NCBI RefSeq assembly: GCF_900115105.1
Contig: NZ_FOYP01000002.1
Span: 1-64,000 of the forward strand
DNA: 64,000 bases
Reading direction: 5' to 3'
Source of the DNA: Yoonia tamlensis
Lineage (GTDB): Bacteria; Pseudomonadota; Alphaproteobacteria; Rhodobacterales; Rhodobacteraceae
The translations under genes were made by a program, and so were the position numbers. This document shows, one piece after another, positions 46,173 through 55,596 of this stretch (its first letter is position 1; each line of letters starts with the position of its first letter). The notes beneath the pieces are model-generated. The model ran no database searches. It was not told the origin of the DNA and worked only from the letters and a program-made list of their open reading frames with translations.

Positions 46173-46925
46173 ATGAGCCAGCGCGAAGATAAAACCACCC
46201 ATTTTGGATTCGAGACCGTCCGCGAAGACGAAAAAGCAGGCCGTGTGCAGGGTGTGTTCTCCTCTGTGGCCAGCAAATACGACATCATGAACGATGTCAT
46301 GTCTGTCGGCATTCATCGGGTTTGGAAAGACGCAATGATGGATTGGCTGGCCCCGCGCCCTGATCAGCGCCTGCTTGATGTGGCGGGCGGCACCGGCGAT
46401 ATTTCATTCCGGTTTCTCAAACGGGCCGGACGCGGGCATTCGACAGTGCTTGATATTACCGAATCCATGCTGATCGAGGGGCGCAAACGCGCCGAAGCAG
46501 AACGCATGTCGGACAGTCTGGACTGGGTTGTTGGCGATGCGATGGCGCTGCCGTTTGATGCCAATACATTCGACGTTTACACGATCAGCTTTGGCATCCG
46601 AAACGTGACCCGCCCGCAAGAGGCATTGAACGAAGCCTTCCGCGTGCTGAAACCTGGCGGGCGTTTGATGGTGCTTGAGTTCAGCCAGCTACCCAACCCG
46701 ATGATGCAGGCGGCCTATGACGCCTATTCGTTTAACGTGATTCCGCGCATGGGGCAGCTGATCGCGGGCGACCGTGACAGTTACCAATATCTTGTCGAAT
46801 CGATCCGCAATTTCCCCGATCAGGATACGTTTCTTGGCATGTTGCGCACGGCGGGCTTTGGGAACGCGAAATATCGCAACCTGTCGCTCGGGATCGCGGC
46901 GCTGCATTCGGGTTGGAAACTATAG
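46173..46925 (+). CDS. ubiE: UbiE, demethylmenaquinone/2-methoxy-6-polyprenylbenzoquinol C-methyltransferase
   Basis: SAM-dependent methyltransferase of ubiquinone synthesis. The 250-residue protein has the class I SAM motif [16 protein letters not shown], the UbiE signatures [17 protein letters not shown] and the late [18 protein letters not shown] 46173 is chosen; a short in-frame upstream extension is unlikely. Its stop codon directly precedes the ubiB start. Confidence 0.96.
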   Translation: MSQREDKTTHFGFETVREDEKAGRVQGVFSSVASKYDIMNDVMSVGIHRVWKDAMMDWLAPRPDQRLLDVAGGTGDISFRFLKRAGRGHSTVLDITESMLIEGRKRAEAERMSDSLDWVVGDAMALPFDANTFDVYTISFGIRNVTRPQEALNEAFRVLKPGGRLMVLEFSQLPNPMMQAAYDAYSFNVIPRMGQLIAGDRDSYQYLVESIRNFPDQDTFLGMLRTAGFGNAKYRNLSLGIAALHSGWKL

Positions 46926-48455
46926 ATGCGCGGCCCGCACAACATCATCCGCCTGATCCGTACCGGCGCCACATTTGAACGCACCGGCGCGATGAAAATC
47001 GTGCTTGATGCCTTTGACGCAGGGCCTTTGCTGTGGATCACCTTGCGTGCGCTGGTCTGGCCGTTTCAATGGCTGGGCTACAAGGGTGATCTGTCGATGC
47101 CGCCAGCGACGCGCGCGCTCACGGCGCTCGGGCCTGCCTATATCAAATTCGGGCAGGTACTTTCGACCCGCCCCGATGTGGTTGGCGATGATATGGCCCA
47201 GCAATTGCGGGTGCTGCAAGACCAGCTACCGCCGTTTTCAATGGACAAGGCCAAAGCCACCATCGCCCGCGAATTGGGCGCATCTGCCGAAGACCTGTTC
47301 ACCACGTTTTCAGAACCTGTCGCGGCCGCATCATTGGCGCAGGTCCATAAGGCGCATCTGGCAGATACAGGCGAGGCCGTTGCCGTAAAAATCCTGCGCC
47401 CGGGCATCGAAAAAGCATTCCGCAAGGATATCGACGCCTTTTATTTCGCTGCGCGCACCATCGAATTCCTGTCGCCCGCTTCACGGCGCTTGCGGCCCAT
47501 GGATGTCATCACCCATTTCGAAGGCATAGTGATGGGCGAGTTGGATCTGCGGCTCGAAAGCTCTGCCGCGGCGGAATTTGCAGTTAACACAGACGGCGAC
47601 GACGGGTTTCAGGTGCCGCGCATTCGCTGGCATCTGTCCAGCCGCAGGGTGATGACGCTTGATTGGGCGGCGGGCGACAGCATTGGTGATAATGCCGCCC
47701 TTGATGCGGCGGGGCATGACCGCAGCGTGCTGGCCACGCGTGTGCTGCAACTGTTCCTGAACCATGCGCTGCGCGACGGTTATTTTCACGGCGACATGCA
47801 CCAAGGCAACCTTAAGGTCGCGGAAAACGGCGATATTATCGCCTATGATTTCGGCATCATGGGCCGGATTGATGAATACACCCGCCGTGTCTATGCCGAA
47901 ATTCTGTTTGGCTTTATTCGCAAGGATTACCAGCGCGTCGCCGAGGTGCATTTCGAGGCAGGCTATGTCCCCGCCGATCAGGATGTGGATGAATTCGCCC
48001 GCGCACTGCGCGCCGTCGGAGAGCCGATTTTCGGGATGGACGCCAGCCATATTTCGATGGCCCGCTTGCTGAGTTACCTGTTTGAAGTGACTGAACGTTT
48101 TGGCATGGAAACCCGAACCGAATTGATCTTGCTGCAACGGACAATGGTTGTTGTCGAAGGCGTTGCGCGGTCACTTGATCCGCATATGAATATCTGGCAG
48201 GTCGCAAAACCCGTTGTCGAAAGCTATATCAAACAAAGCATCGGACCAAAGGCGCTGCTGCGTGATCTTGGCAAAACCGCGATGATTCTGTCGCGGTTCG
48301 GGCCGCAATTGCCGCGCCTCGCCGAAGAGGCGTTGATCCGCCGCAACAACCCTATCCCGCCGCAAAGACCGACAACCGCACGCGAACAGTTCCGCTGGAT
48401 GGCGCTTGGGGGCGTCTTGGTTGGCTGCGGGATTTGGCTGGGCACTTTGTTCTAG
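46926..48455 (+). CDS. ubiB: UbiB, atypical kinase/ATPase of ubiquinone synthesis
   Basis: Membrane-associated protein-kinase-like protein required for ubiquinone synthesis. The 509-residue protein shows the KxGQ motif (IKFGQVLSTRPD), the Ala-rich loop replacing the P-loop (AAASLAQVHKA), the catalytic HGDMHQGNL and the metal-binding AYDFGIMG, with a hydrophobic C-terminal helix (WMALGGVLVGCGIWLGTLF). Directly follows ubiE without a gap. It is convergent with flgD, overlapping by 4 bases. Confidence 0.96.
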   Translation: MRGPHNIIRLIRTGATFERTGAMKIVLDAFDAGPLLWITLRALVWPFQWLGYKGDLSMPPATRALTALGPAYIKFGQVLSTRPDVVGDDMAQQLRVLQDQLPPFSMDKAKATIARELGASAEDLFTTFSEPVAAASLAQVHKAHLADTGEAVAVKILRPGIEKAFRKDIDAFYFAARTIEFLSPASRRLRPMDVITHFEGIVMGELDLRLESSAAAEFAVNTDGDDGFQVPRIRWHLSSRRVMTLDWAAGDSIGDNAALDAAGHDRSVLATRVLQLFLNHALRDGYFHGDMHQGNLKVAENGDIIAYDFGIMGRIDEYTRRVYAEILFGFIRKDYQRVAEVHFEAGYVPADQDVDEFARALRAVGEPIFGMDASHISMARLLSYLFEVTERFGMETRTELILLQRTMVVVEGVARSLDPHMNIWQVAKPVVESYIKQSIGPKALLRDLGKTAMILSRFGPQLPRLAEEALIRRNNPIPPQRPTTAREQFRWMALGGVLVGCGIWLGTLF

Positions 48456-49108
48456 GAAACCGGATCACGCAGGGCGCTGACTTGGGTTGCGGCAACCGCA
48501 ACGCCGCCCTTCAGAATCAGGATCGTTTCGCCGGCCTGCGCGCGTACTTCTGTGACTGTGCTATAAACTTCGACCGCATCCTGGGTCAGCACTTCACCCT
48601 CCAAAGAGCTGATGAGCTCGAACGAATAAAGCCCATCCGCAAACGGATAACCACCCGTACCGACCCCCGCCCATTCGACCGGTTCCGCGCTGATCGGCAC
48701 ATCAAACCGCTGCACTTCGACCCCGCGTTCATTGCGCACAATTATTTCCGCATGATCCGCCAAAGCCGCGGGATTTGGCGCCAAGGTAACTGGCTGGCCG
48801 GTAAAATACGCTGGCGTCGCGGCGCGCGCCTGCTTGCCGACCCAAGCCGCCATATCCGCAAGCCCCCCCGATGTTAGCTGCGCGCTCAGCGCCTTTAGCA
48901 AATCATTTGTCATCACTGCCTGTTCGACGCCGGAAAAAGTTGCAAGCTGTGTTGCATAATCCGTTGAATCAACAGGGTTTAACGGATCCTGATTTTGCAT
49001 TTGCACTGTCAGCATCTTGAGAAACATTTCAAAATCCGCGCTGATCCCTGTCGCCGCCGCTGCAGGTGTGGCCGCGCCAATGGCCTGTGTTGTAGTCGCT
49101 ACGTCCAT
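48452..49108 (-). CDS. flgD: FlgD, flagellar hook assembly (capping) protein
   Basis: Hook scaffold that caps the growing hook. The 218-residue protein has the N-terminal signature FLKMLTVQMQNQDPLNPVDSTDYATQLATFSGVEQ and a C-terminal beta-sandwich. It is downstream of fliK by 9 bases on the same strand, giving a hook-length unit. Confidence 0.95.
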   Translation of the reverse strand: MDVATTTQAIGAATPAAAATGISADFEMFLKMLTVQMQNQDPLNPVDSTDYATQLATFSGVEQAVMTNDLLKALSAQLTSGGLADMAAWVGKQARAATPAYFTGQPVTLAPNPAALADHAEIIVRNERGVEVQRFDVPISAEPVEWAGVGTGGYPFADGLYSFELISSLEGEVLTQDAVEVYSTVTEVRAQAGETILILKGGVAVAATQVSALRDPVS

Positions 49109-49117
49109 TGTCGGCTC

Positions 49118-50299
49118 CTATAATTTGATGTCCAGACCGCTGGTTGCGACCAAATGAACGGTTTCCGGCGCAGCGGTTTCTTCGTTTTCGATCGCGGGGC
49201 GGCCCGTAGCCGCAAGGCGTTCAGGCTCTGCATCAGGCGCATCGCCATGGTTCGCGAACGAAAACGAGATATCGCTGTAACCAAGATCTTTGAACTCTTG
49301 CGCCAAGGTTTCGATATGGCGGCGCAACAGGTCAGCGGTTTCCTGACGCTCAGCGGTGACAACCAAAGTGAGCGATGTATCAACCGCCGACATTGTCATG
49401 CGCACGCGCCCCAATTCTTCGGGGTTGAGAGCGATTTCGGTCGGGCGGCCCGCTCGCTCTGTGACAGCGACCGCGATCTGGGCGGCCGCATGACGCGCGG
49501 TTTCAGCTGGCATTGCAGACGTTTGCACATGCGACGTTTGCGACTGCACATGCGCTGCGCGTTCCACCGGCGCCGCAAAAAGCCCCTCTAGCGCTGCGGG
49601 CGCGGCGATGGGCTGGGGCGCCGTGACTTCATGCTGAAACGTGACCGCAATTGGTGCGCCCGTTGGCACCGGTCGCTGAAGCAGCGCGGCGGATTCGATG
49701 GTTTCCTGACGCCCCCTAGGTCGCAGGTGCGCCTCGTTATAATCACTTTTTGCTGCCAGCTTACGAACCGGCGGCACCATCGCAACCGCGAGGTTTTTTT
49801 GCAGGTTCGGCCCGTCTGCGGGCGCACCCCAAATTCTCTGAGAAACACGCTCTACTTCCCCGAACACCGGTTTCTCTGCGGGCGGAATTGGGGATAAATT
49901 ACTCTCGAACACGGTCTGTGCGCGGCTTGCAAGGGGCGGCGCGGATTTGCGGGTGCTATTATCGCTATCGGAGAGATCGGCGGCAGGCCCTGTCGGCGAC
50001 TTTGCCGGAATTTCCAAAGGCACCGAATCGCGCAGCGCAATTTCTGGCTGCGGCGACAGTTCGGCTTCGGTCAGTTCGGGGTTTTCTGGTTCTTCGGCGC
50101 TTTGCTCTGGCACGTCCAAAGGCGTATCGGACGGCACAAAATCTTCAACGTTTAATAGGTTTTCTTCGGCCGCCGCCACGCGGAACCCGTCCAGCATTTC
50201 GGCAAAGGTCAACGCATTGACGTCCAGCAATGGCGTTTGCGCTGCAACGCCTGCTTGCACGGCTTTGGCTGACGGCTCGGGTAGCAAAAAGGGTATCAT
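49118..50299 (-). CDS. fliK: FliK, flagellar hook-length control protein
   Basis: A 393-residue protein with a long, low-complexity Pro/Ala/Glu-rich N-terminal ruler region and a compact C-terminal domain (from about 275) with LNPEELGRVRMTMS, the Flg-hook family signature. The C-terminal domain signals FlhB to switch export from hook to filament substrates. It shares a coupled unit with flgD and is divergent from flgJ. Confidence 0.88.
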   Translation of the reverse strand: MIPFLLPEPSAKAVQAGVAAQTPLLDVNALTFAEMLDGFRVAAAEENLLNVEDFVPSDTPLDVPEQSAEEPENPELTEAELSPQPEIALRDSVPLEIPAKSPTGPAADLSDSDNSTRKSAPPLASRAQTVFESNLSPIPPAEKPVFGEVERVSQRIWGAPADGPNLQKNLAVAMVPPVRKLAAKSDYNEAHLRPRGRQETIESAALLQRPVPTGAPIAVTFQHEVTAPQPIAAPAALEGLFAAPVERAAHVQSQTSHVQTSAMPAETARHAAAQIAVAVTERAGRPTEIALNPEELGRVRMTMSAVDTSLTLVVTAERQETADLLRRHIETLAQEFKDLGYSDISFSFANHGDAPDAEPERLAATGRPAIENEETAAPETVHLVATSGLDIKL

Positions 50300-50402
50300 C
50301 GGTGCTCCGATAGAATCTGTGCACGCCCTTTTTCGTCCAAAATACTTACTGATTGTTTACGGATCGCTGCCACAGTGTAAAAAACTTTCGACGGAGTCCC
50401 AC

Positions 50403-50696
50403 ATGACAGCCATACCCGCATTGCCTGCGCCGCGATCCGCGCCACAGCTGCCAGACTATATTACCGACGACGCAAAACTGCGCGAAGCCGCGCAACAGCT
50501 CGAGGTTTCATTCCTCGCGGAAATGCTGAAATCGACGGGGCTCGGGGCGCAAAACGGGCCATTCAGCGGCGGCCCCGGAGAAGAGCAATTCGGATCGTTT
50601 TTGCGCGAAGCACAGGCCAATGAAATGGTGAAGGCGGGGGGAATCGGACTGGCCGAAGCGTTGTTCGAGGCGATGAAGGCGAAATGGCATGCATGA
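50403..50696 (+). CDS. FlgJ-like rod-binding protein (no muramidase domain)
   Basis: A 97-residue protein with the FlgJ N-terminal rod-binding domain, seen in AAQQLEVSFLAEMLKSTGLGA and GEEQFGSFLREAQANEMVKAGGIGLAEALFE. The C-terminal glucosaminidase domain of gammaproteobacterial FlgJ is missing, as usual in alphaproteobacteria, so a separate enzyme must open the wall. Overlaps the FlgN-like gene by 8 bases. Confidence 0.85.
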   Translation: MTAIPALPAPRSAPQLPDYITDDAKLREAAQQLEVSFLAEMLKSTGLGAQNGPFSGGPGEEQFGSFLREAQANEMVKAGGIGLAEALFEAMKAKWHA

Positions 50697-51030
50697 TTCG
50701 GAAATAACGGCGCTGATCGCGACCTTGCAAGCAGAGCGCGCGGCACTTCAGTCTGGCAAATTCGGCCAGCTCTTGGCCTTAGAAAACACCAAATCTGCGC
50801 AGCTTCAGGCGCTGGAAAACCGGCAGCCTAGCAAGCAGAGCATTCAGACGATTCGCGACATGCTCGCGCAAAACCAGAGACTGTTTGCCGCAGCAATTGC
50901 GGGCGTAAATGCCGCGCGCAAAAGGATCGACGCGTTACAGACGGTCCGCAGCGGGTTGAATATCTATGATCAGTCGGGTGCGTTGGCCATGGTTCCCGTG
51001 CAGCAATCTGCCGTCGAAAAGAAGGCGTAA
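50689..51030 (+). CDS. FlgN-like flagellar chaperone (putative)
   Basis: A 113-residue helical protein. The early segment LIATLQAERAALQSGKFGQLLALENTKSAQLQALE and the following helices resemble FlgN, the export chaperone for the hook-filament junction proteins FlgK and FlgL. The sequence is short and family assignment is by helix pattern and context only. It overlaps the rod-binding gene, consistent with a flagellar role. Confidence 0.65.
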   Translation: MHDSEITALIATLQAERAALQSGKFGQLLALENTKSAQLQALENRQPSKQSIQTIRDMLAQNQRLFAAAIAGVNAARKRIDALQTVRSGLNIYDQSGALAMVPVQQSAVEKKA

Positions 51031-51169
51031 ATTAGATCAAATTGTTTGTTCATGCGGTACCGGCATTAACGCATTGTTCAGTGAAGTTTGGTCAACCTAA
51101 CGACATCGCCAAAACGGCTAGCTGCCCACCCACTTTGGTGCAGTGACCTCGTCAGAACGACGTTTCATT

Positions 51170-51217
51170 CCGTGGGAAATCCACGGTTTCCTGAATAAAC
51201 CCGGCGCAAAATGCGCC
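51170..51217 (+). promoter_or_regulatory. Two hairpins in the flagellin 5' leader
   Basis: First: CCGTGG (51170-51175), GAAAT, CCACGG (51181-51186). Second: GGCGCA (51203-51208), AAA, TGCGCC (51212-51217). Both lie within 70 bases of the flagellin ATG. FlbT, encoded downstream, is known in Caulobacter to bind the flagellin leader, so these are candidate recognition sites. Confidence 0.5.
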
Positions 51218-51238
51218 CCTCAAATAGGACCATGAAAC

Positions 51239-52084
51239 ATGTCCAGTATTCTGACAAACAACAGCGCAATGGTCGCGCTGCAAACACTGAAATCCATCAA
51301 CGGCGATCTCTCAAAAACCCAGTCGATGATTTCGACAGGGAAAGAAGTCGCATCAGCCAAAGACAATTCGGCGATCTGGGCGATCTCAAAGGTCATGGAA
51401 TCCGACGTTGCGGGTTTTAAGGCGATTTCAGACAGCCTTTCGCTTGGCGAGTCGACTGTGGCGGTTGCATCCGCCGGTGCAGAACAGATCGTTGAAACCC
51501 TCAAGGAAATGAAGCAGTTGGCCGTTGCGGCCCAGTCTGAAAACGTCGATTTTGCCAAAATTCAGGCGGACATGGATGAAAAGGCTGCGCAAGTTGCGTC
51601 AATTGTCGCCGCTTCGCAATTCAACGGCGCGAACCTGTTGGCAACAGATGTCGACGGCAACGGCGGCACCGGGCTTAACGTGTTGTCTTCACTTGACCGC
51701 GTGGGCACAGCGGCACCGACGCCGACACTTATCACCGTAGATAGCGTCGATTTTGAAGCCGACGTCGATCTGGTCGGCAACCTGACCGCAATCACCGACA
51801 CAGCAACGGCCGCCACCGCACTTGGTGAACTTGAAACGTTTTTGACCACCGCAATTGATGGCGCAGCGGCGCTTGGTGCATCGGCGAAACGGATCGACAG
51901 CCAGAATTCATTCGTCAGCAAGCTTTCTGACGCGTTGAAGTCTGGGATCGGCACCATGATTGACGCTGACATGGAAGAAGCCTCGGCGCGCTTGCAAGCG
52001 CTGCAAGTGCAGCAACAACTTGGCGTTCAGTCCCTGTCAATCGCCAACCAGGCACCGCAAACGATCCTGTCGTTGTTCCGGTAA
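51239..52084 (+). CDS. fliC: Flagellin
   Basis: Main filament protein, 281 residues, typical of compact alphaproteobacterial flagellins. The D0/D1 N-terminal half (SSILTNNSAMVALQTLKSIN, TGKEVASAKDNSAIWAIS) and C-terminal half (ALKSGIGTMIDADMEEASARLQALQVQQQLGVQSLSIANQ) are intact; the central variable region is short. It is followed by a hairpin and then flaF and flbT. Confidence 0.96.
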   Translation: MSSILTNNSAMVALQTLKSINGDLSKTQSMISTGKEVASAKDNSAIWAISKVMESDVAGFKAISDSLSLGESTVAVASAGAEQIVETLKEMKQLAVAAQSENVDFAKIQADMDEKAAQVASIVAASQFNGANLLATDVDGNGGTGLNVLSSLDRVGTAAPTPTLITVDSVDFEADVDLVGNLTAITDTATAATALGELETFLTTAIDGAAALGASAKRIDSQNSFVSKLSDALKSGIGTMIDADMEEASARLQALQVQQQLGVQSLSIANQAPQTILSLFR

Positions 52085-52091
52085 ATTAACA

Positions 52092-52119
52092 CATTGGCGC
52101 CGCAAAAGTGGCGCCAATG
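52092..52119 (+). terminator. Hairpin after flagellin
   Basis: Perfect 10-bp stem CATTGGCGCC (52092-52101) with GGCGCCAATG (52110-52119), loop of 8 bases, no T-run. It may attenuate read-through into flaF-flbT and protect the flagellin mRNA. Confidence 0.55.
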
Positions 52120-52176
52120 CCCAATTCGCCGCGGAAAACCCGCGCCTCGTTCGAATTCGTGCCGGAAGGACATCAC

Positions 52177-52551
52177 GTGAACGTCATAGATCAAGCTCGG
52201 CAGGCATATGCCCCTACACAGGTTTCCATCAGAACAGACCGCTCTGTCGAGGCGCAGCTCGTCAGCCAGGTAACCGCGCGGCTACGGGCCGCAATGGCGC
52301 GCCAACCCGCAAATTTCCCGGGCCTTGCTAGTGCGGTCCACGACAACCGCCGCATGTGGACGACAATGGCCGTTGATGTGGCTGGCAACGAAAATGCACT
52401 GCCCAGCGCACTGCGGGCGCAAATTTTCTATCTTGCGGAATTTACCGAACATCACAGCCGTCGCGTTTTGCGGCGCGAAGCAGATGCCACCGCGCTGATC
52501 GATATCAACACCGCCATATTACGTGGCCTCAATGGTCGGGCGGCAAACTGA
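52177..52551 (+). CDS. flaF: FlaF, flagellin regulator
   Basis: A 124-residue alphaproteobacterial protein that promotes flagellin translation and/or secretion, acting against FlbT. Family features: VIDQARQAYA at the start and WTTMAVDVAGNENALPSALRAQIFYLAEFTEHHSRRV. The GTG at 52177 with GGAAGGA upstream is preferred to an in-frame extension with no ribosome-binding site. Its stop overlaps the FlbT start. Confidence 0.9.
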   Translation: MNVIDQARQAYAPTQVSIRTDRSVEAQLVSQVTARLRAAMARQPANFPGLASAVHDNRRMWTTMAVDVAGNENALPSALRAQIFYLAEFTEHHSRRVLRREADATALIDINTAILRGLNGRAAN

Positions 52552-52955
52552 TGTCGGGACTTGTGCTCAAACTGAACCCCAAAGAACGTGTACTTGTGAA
52601 TGGTGCGGTGATCGAAAACGGGGACCGGCGCAGCCGCCTGTCGATCTTGACACCTAACGCGAATATCTTGCGGCTGCGCGATGCGATCCGCCCGGATGAA
52701 GTCAACACACCTGTCCGCCGTGTCTGCTATATTGCGCAGCTTGTGTTGTCGGGTGACGTTGCTGAATCCGATGCGCGCCAGCAAATCATGCGCGGCATTG
52801 AACAGCTAAGCCAGGCACTGCGCGATGACGATAGTCGCCAGCATCTTGATGCGGCCACCAACGCCGTTGCAAACAACGATTTTTACAGATCACTCAAGGC
52901 ACTCAGAAATCTTCTCCCCCGAGAAGCACGCCTTTTGGCCGGTCATCCCGCATGA
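52551..52955 (+). CDS. flbT: FlbT, flagellin translation repressor
   Basis: A 134-residue protein of the FlbT family, with LVLKLNPKERVLVNGAVIENGDRRSRLSILTPN at the start. In Caulobacter it binds the flagellin mRNA leader and limits translation until the hook is complete. TGATG overlap with flaF and ATGA overlap with the DUF1217 gene show coupling. Confidence 0.93.
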   Translation: MSGLVLKLNPKERVLVNGAVIENGDRRSRLSILTPNANILRLRDAIRPDEVNTPVRRVCYIAQLVLSGDVAESDARQQIMRGIEQLSQALRDDDSRQHLDAATNAVANNDFYRSLKALRNLLPREARLLAGHPA

Positions 52956-53755
52956 GTTTCCAACCTATCCTTCCGAATACGGGCTACAGCGGCTGGCTGT
53001 TTCTCGACCGGACAATGGAAAAGCAGCAAGAGACCTTTTCCAACAGCCAGGTGGTGGTTGGCGATACCGATTATTTTCGCGAAAACATCGCGTCAGTAAG
53101 ATCTGCTGAAGACCTGGTGAGCAATCCGCGGCTGCTGCGCATTGCCTTGGGGGCATTCGGGCTCGACGATGATATCAATAGCCAGTTCTTTATTCGCAAG
53201 ATCCTTGAAGAAGGAACAACATCGGATGAAGCGCTTGCAAACCGCCTTTCTGACAACCGGTATGCCGATCTAAGCACTGCATTCGGACTTGACGGGATTG
53301 CCACATCGCCCACGCAAAATACTGATTTTGCAGAAAATATAATCGCGCGCTATGAAGTGCGTCAGTTTGAACGGGCAGTCGGCGCGCAAGACAATGACAT
53401 GCGTTTGGCAATGAGCGTCAAAGAAGGAATTTCGGATATCCTTGGCCGCAACAGCACAAAGGCCGGTCAATGGTATTCCATTTTGGGAAACCCGCCAATG
53501 CGCAGCGTCTTTCAAACGGCGCTTGGGCTGCCCGACAACAGCGCGAGTATCGACCTCGAGCGACAGGTGGAAATATTTCAGACACGTGCGCAATCGGTAT
53601 TGGGCACTGATGACTTGTCCGACTTTACCGACCCTGAAGTCCAAGAAAAGCTGATCCGGATGTTCTTGATCAGATCCGAAGCCGAAAAATTTTCGGCACT
53701 TTCAGGCAACTCAACCGCGCTTACATTGCTTCAATCCGTGCCCTCGCTTTACTAG
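52952..53755 (+). CDS. DUF1217 flagellar-cluster protein
   Basis: A 267-residue soluble protein of the DUF1217 family, found in alphaproteobacterial flagellar clusters. Visible segments are LFLDRTMEKQQETFSNSQVVVGDTDYFRENI, DDDINSQFFIRKILEEGT and a late RMFLIRSEAEKF helix. The exact role is unknown. It overlaps flbT by 4 bases and closes the flagellin-regulator unit. Confidence 0.88.
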   Translation: MSFQPILPNTGYSGWLFLDRTMEKQQETFSNSQVVVGDTDYFRENIASVRSAEDLVSNPRLLRIALGAFGLDDDINSQFFIRKILEEGTTSDEALANRLSDNRYADLSTAFGLDGIATSPTQNTDFAENIIARYEVRQFERAVGAQDNDMRLAMSVKEGISDILGRNSTKAGQWYSILGNPPMRSVFQTALGLPDNSASIDLERQVEIFQTRAQSVLGTDDLSDFTDPEVQEKLIRMFLIRSEAEKFSALSGNSTALTLLQSVPSLY

Positions 53756-53762
53756 CTGGTAA

Positions 53763-55121
53763 CTATTGCGCTTTCTTTCCCAGATCTTCTGTCTTCATCC
53801 GGCTCGCCGCGGCGCTCATGGCTTGCCGTAGTTTTGCAAAATGTGACAGGGTCTCGCGCCCGTCCTTGATTGACAAAAATTCGTCAAGAGCAGGCGCACA
53901 AGCTATCGCCGCATCAAGTTTCGGATCCGAACCCGCGGCATAAAGCCCTGATTGTATCATCAGCTCGGACCGGCCATAAGCGCCCAAATGCGCGCGCGCC
54001 TGACTGATCAGCGCATTCTCTTGTGTAGATGCAGCATCCGGAAGCGACCGCGAAACGGACCGCAAAACATCAATGGCGGGAAACCGGCCCCTTTCCGCGA
54101 TTTCACGGTCGAGAACAATATGCCCGTCAAGCACCCCGCGCAGCATATCAGCAACCGGTTCATCCATATCGGAACCCGCGACCAGAACTGAAAACACCGC
54201 CGTGATGTCGCCGGCATCACCGGCCCCCGGGCCTGCACGTTCGCACAAAGCGGCAATCGCGGGGCCTGTTGACGCCGGAAAGCCGCGCAAACCGGTGGCC
54301 TCGCCGGCGGCAACGGCAACCTCTCTGTGGGCCTCGCAGAACCTTGTGACGGAATCGATCATCAAGAGAACCTGCTTGCCCATGTCGCGAAAATGTTCGG
54401 CGACGGCCGTTGCCGCCCAGGCACAACGCCGCCGCACTTGCGGTGCTCGCTCTGACGTTGCGGCGACAATAACTGCGCGTTTCATGCCCTCAGGGCCCAG
54501 TACCGCCTCAACAAAATGGCGCACTTCGCGGCCCCTTTCCCCGACAAGCGCAATCACAATGACATCGGCCGTCACACCGCGCGCCAGATCGGCAAGCAAG
54601 GTCGATTTGCCCACCCCAGACCCCGCAAAAAGCCCGACGCGCTGCCCCTGAACGATTGGCAAAAGCGTATTGAACGCGGCAATCCCCGTTTCAAGCCGTG
54701 CACCCATTCCCCGTCGTTGATGTGCGGGGGGTGGATCCGCACGCAACCGCCGCGCCGCCACCCCCGGCAAGAGAGGAAACCCGTCAATCGGGCACCCGTC
54801 AGGGTCAATAACCCGCCCGATCCAACTGGCGTCAGGGGCAAATACCGGCGGGCGTTCAAACACCACGCGATCCCCCAGACAAACCCCGTCAAGCGCACCG
54901 TCCAGCAGCACATACGTGGCCGATTGTTCAAGGCGCACGACTTCTCCGGCGATTTCGCGGGTGGCAGTAAAGACGCGCGCACGGTCACCAACGGTGGCCG
55001 AATCGCCCACATTGCCGACCTGAATTGTGCCGCCATGAACGCCCGTCACGCGCCCGACATTGCGCAAAACCACAAGGTTTTCGACCGCATTTGTCATCTG
55101 TTGCAGGATATTTTGCGTCAT
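53763..55121 (-). CDS. fliI: FliI, flagellar export ATPase
   Basis: F1-beta-like ATPase of the flagellar type III export machine. The 452-residue protein has Walker A FAGSGVGKSTLLADLA, Walker B LLMIDSVTRFCEAHREVAVAAGE and the family GFPAST segment. The ATG at 55121 has AAGGG 8 bases upstream; a GTG at 55148 lies too close to its AGAGG. Divergent from the flgB operon. No fliH is adjacent. Confidence 0.94.
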   Translation of the reverse strand: MTQNILQQMTNAVENLVVLRNVGRVTGVHGGTIQVGNVGDSATVGDRARVFTATREIAGEVVRLEQSATYVLLDGALDGVCLGDRVVFERPPVFAPDASWIGRVIDPDGCPIDGFPLLPGVAARRLRADPPPAHQRRGMGARLETGIAAFNTLLPIVQGQRVGLFAGSGVGKSTLLADLARGVTADVIVIALVGERGREVRHFVEAVLGPEGMKRAVIVAATSERAPQVRRRCAWAATAVAEHFRDMGKQVLLMIDSVTRFCEAHREVAVAAGEATGLRGFPASTGPAIAALCERAGPGAGDAGDITAVFSVLVAGSDMDEPVADMLRGVLDGHIVLDREIAERGRFPAIDVLRSVSRSLPDAASTQENALISQARAHLGAYGRSELMIQSGLYAAGSDPKLDAAIACAPALDEFLSIKDGRETLSHFAKLRQAMSAAASRMKTEDLGKKAQ

Positions 55122-55206
55122 ATTTGCGCCCTTCGCTGTCTCACTCACCTCTTCTTAAGGAATCACCATTAATGCTTCGTTGAAACCAAACGAGGGAGAA
55201 CCCCCG

Positions 55207-55587
55207 ATGCTCGAAACTTTGGATATTTTCAGAACGGCCAGCGCGATGGCCAGCCACGCAGGCGCACGGCAGGCCGTTGTCGCCCGCAACATCGCCAATG
55301 CAGATACCCCGAATTTTCGCGCGCAAGACGTTACACCGTTTGCACGCGCGTATGAAAACACGACACATCAGCTGCGCGCCACGCGACCGGATCATATCAA
55401 CACGCGTGCAAGCACCTTTGCCGCGCAGATTATTGATACCGGCGCTGAACCCTCACCCAATGGCAATACGGTCGCGCTGGAAGATGAATTGCTGAAATCC
55501 GTTTCCGTCAGCCGCGACCACGACAAGGCATTGGCGATCTACCGCCATGCGATGACAGTGCTGCGCACCAGTCTGGGCAAATTGTGA
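55207..55587 (+). CDS. flgB: FlgB, proximal rod protein
   Basis: A 126-residue rod protein. The ARNIANADTPNFRAQDVTPF motif is diagnostic of the FlgB/C/F/G family, and the C-terminal helix is DKALAIYRHAMTVLRTSLGKL. GGGAG lies upstream of ATG 55207. It opens a plus-strand operon running through flgC, fliE, fliQ, flgF, flgG, flgA, flgH and fliL. Confidence 0.94.
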   Translation: MLETLDIFRTASAMASHAGARQAVVARNIANADTPNFRAQDVTPFARAYENTTHQLRATRPDHINTRASTFAAQIIDTGAEPSPNGNTVALEDELLKSVSVSRDHDKALAIYRHAMTVLRTSLGKL

Positions 55588-55596
55588 GGACACAAG

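Noticed and set aside
51031..51169. Sigma-28 or sigma-54 flagellin promoter
   Set aside because: No convincing TAAA-N15-GCCGATAA or GG-N10-GC match was found by eye, so I did not place a promoter.
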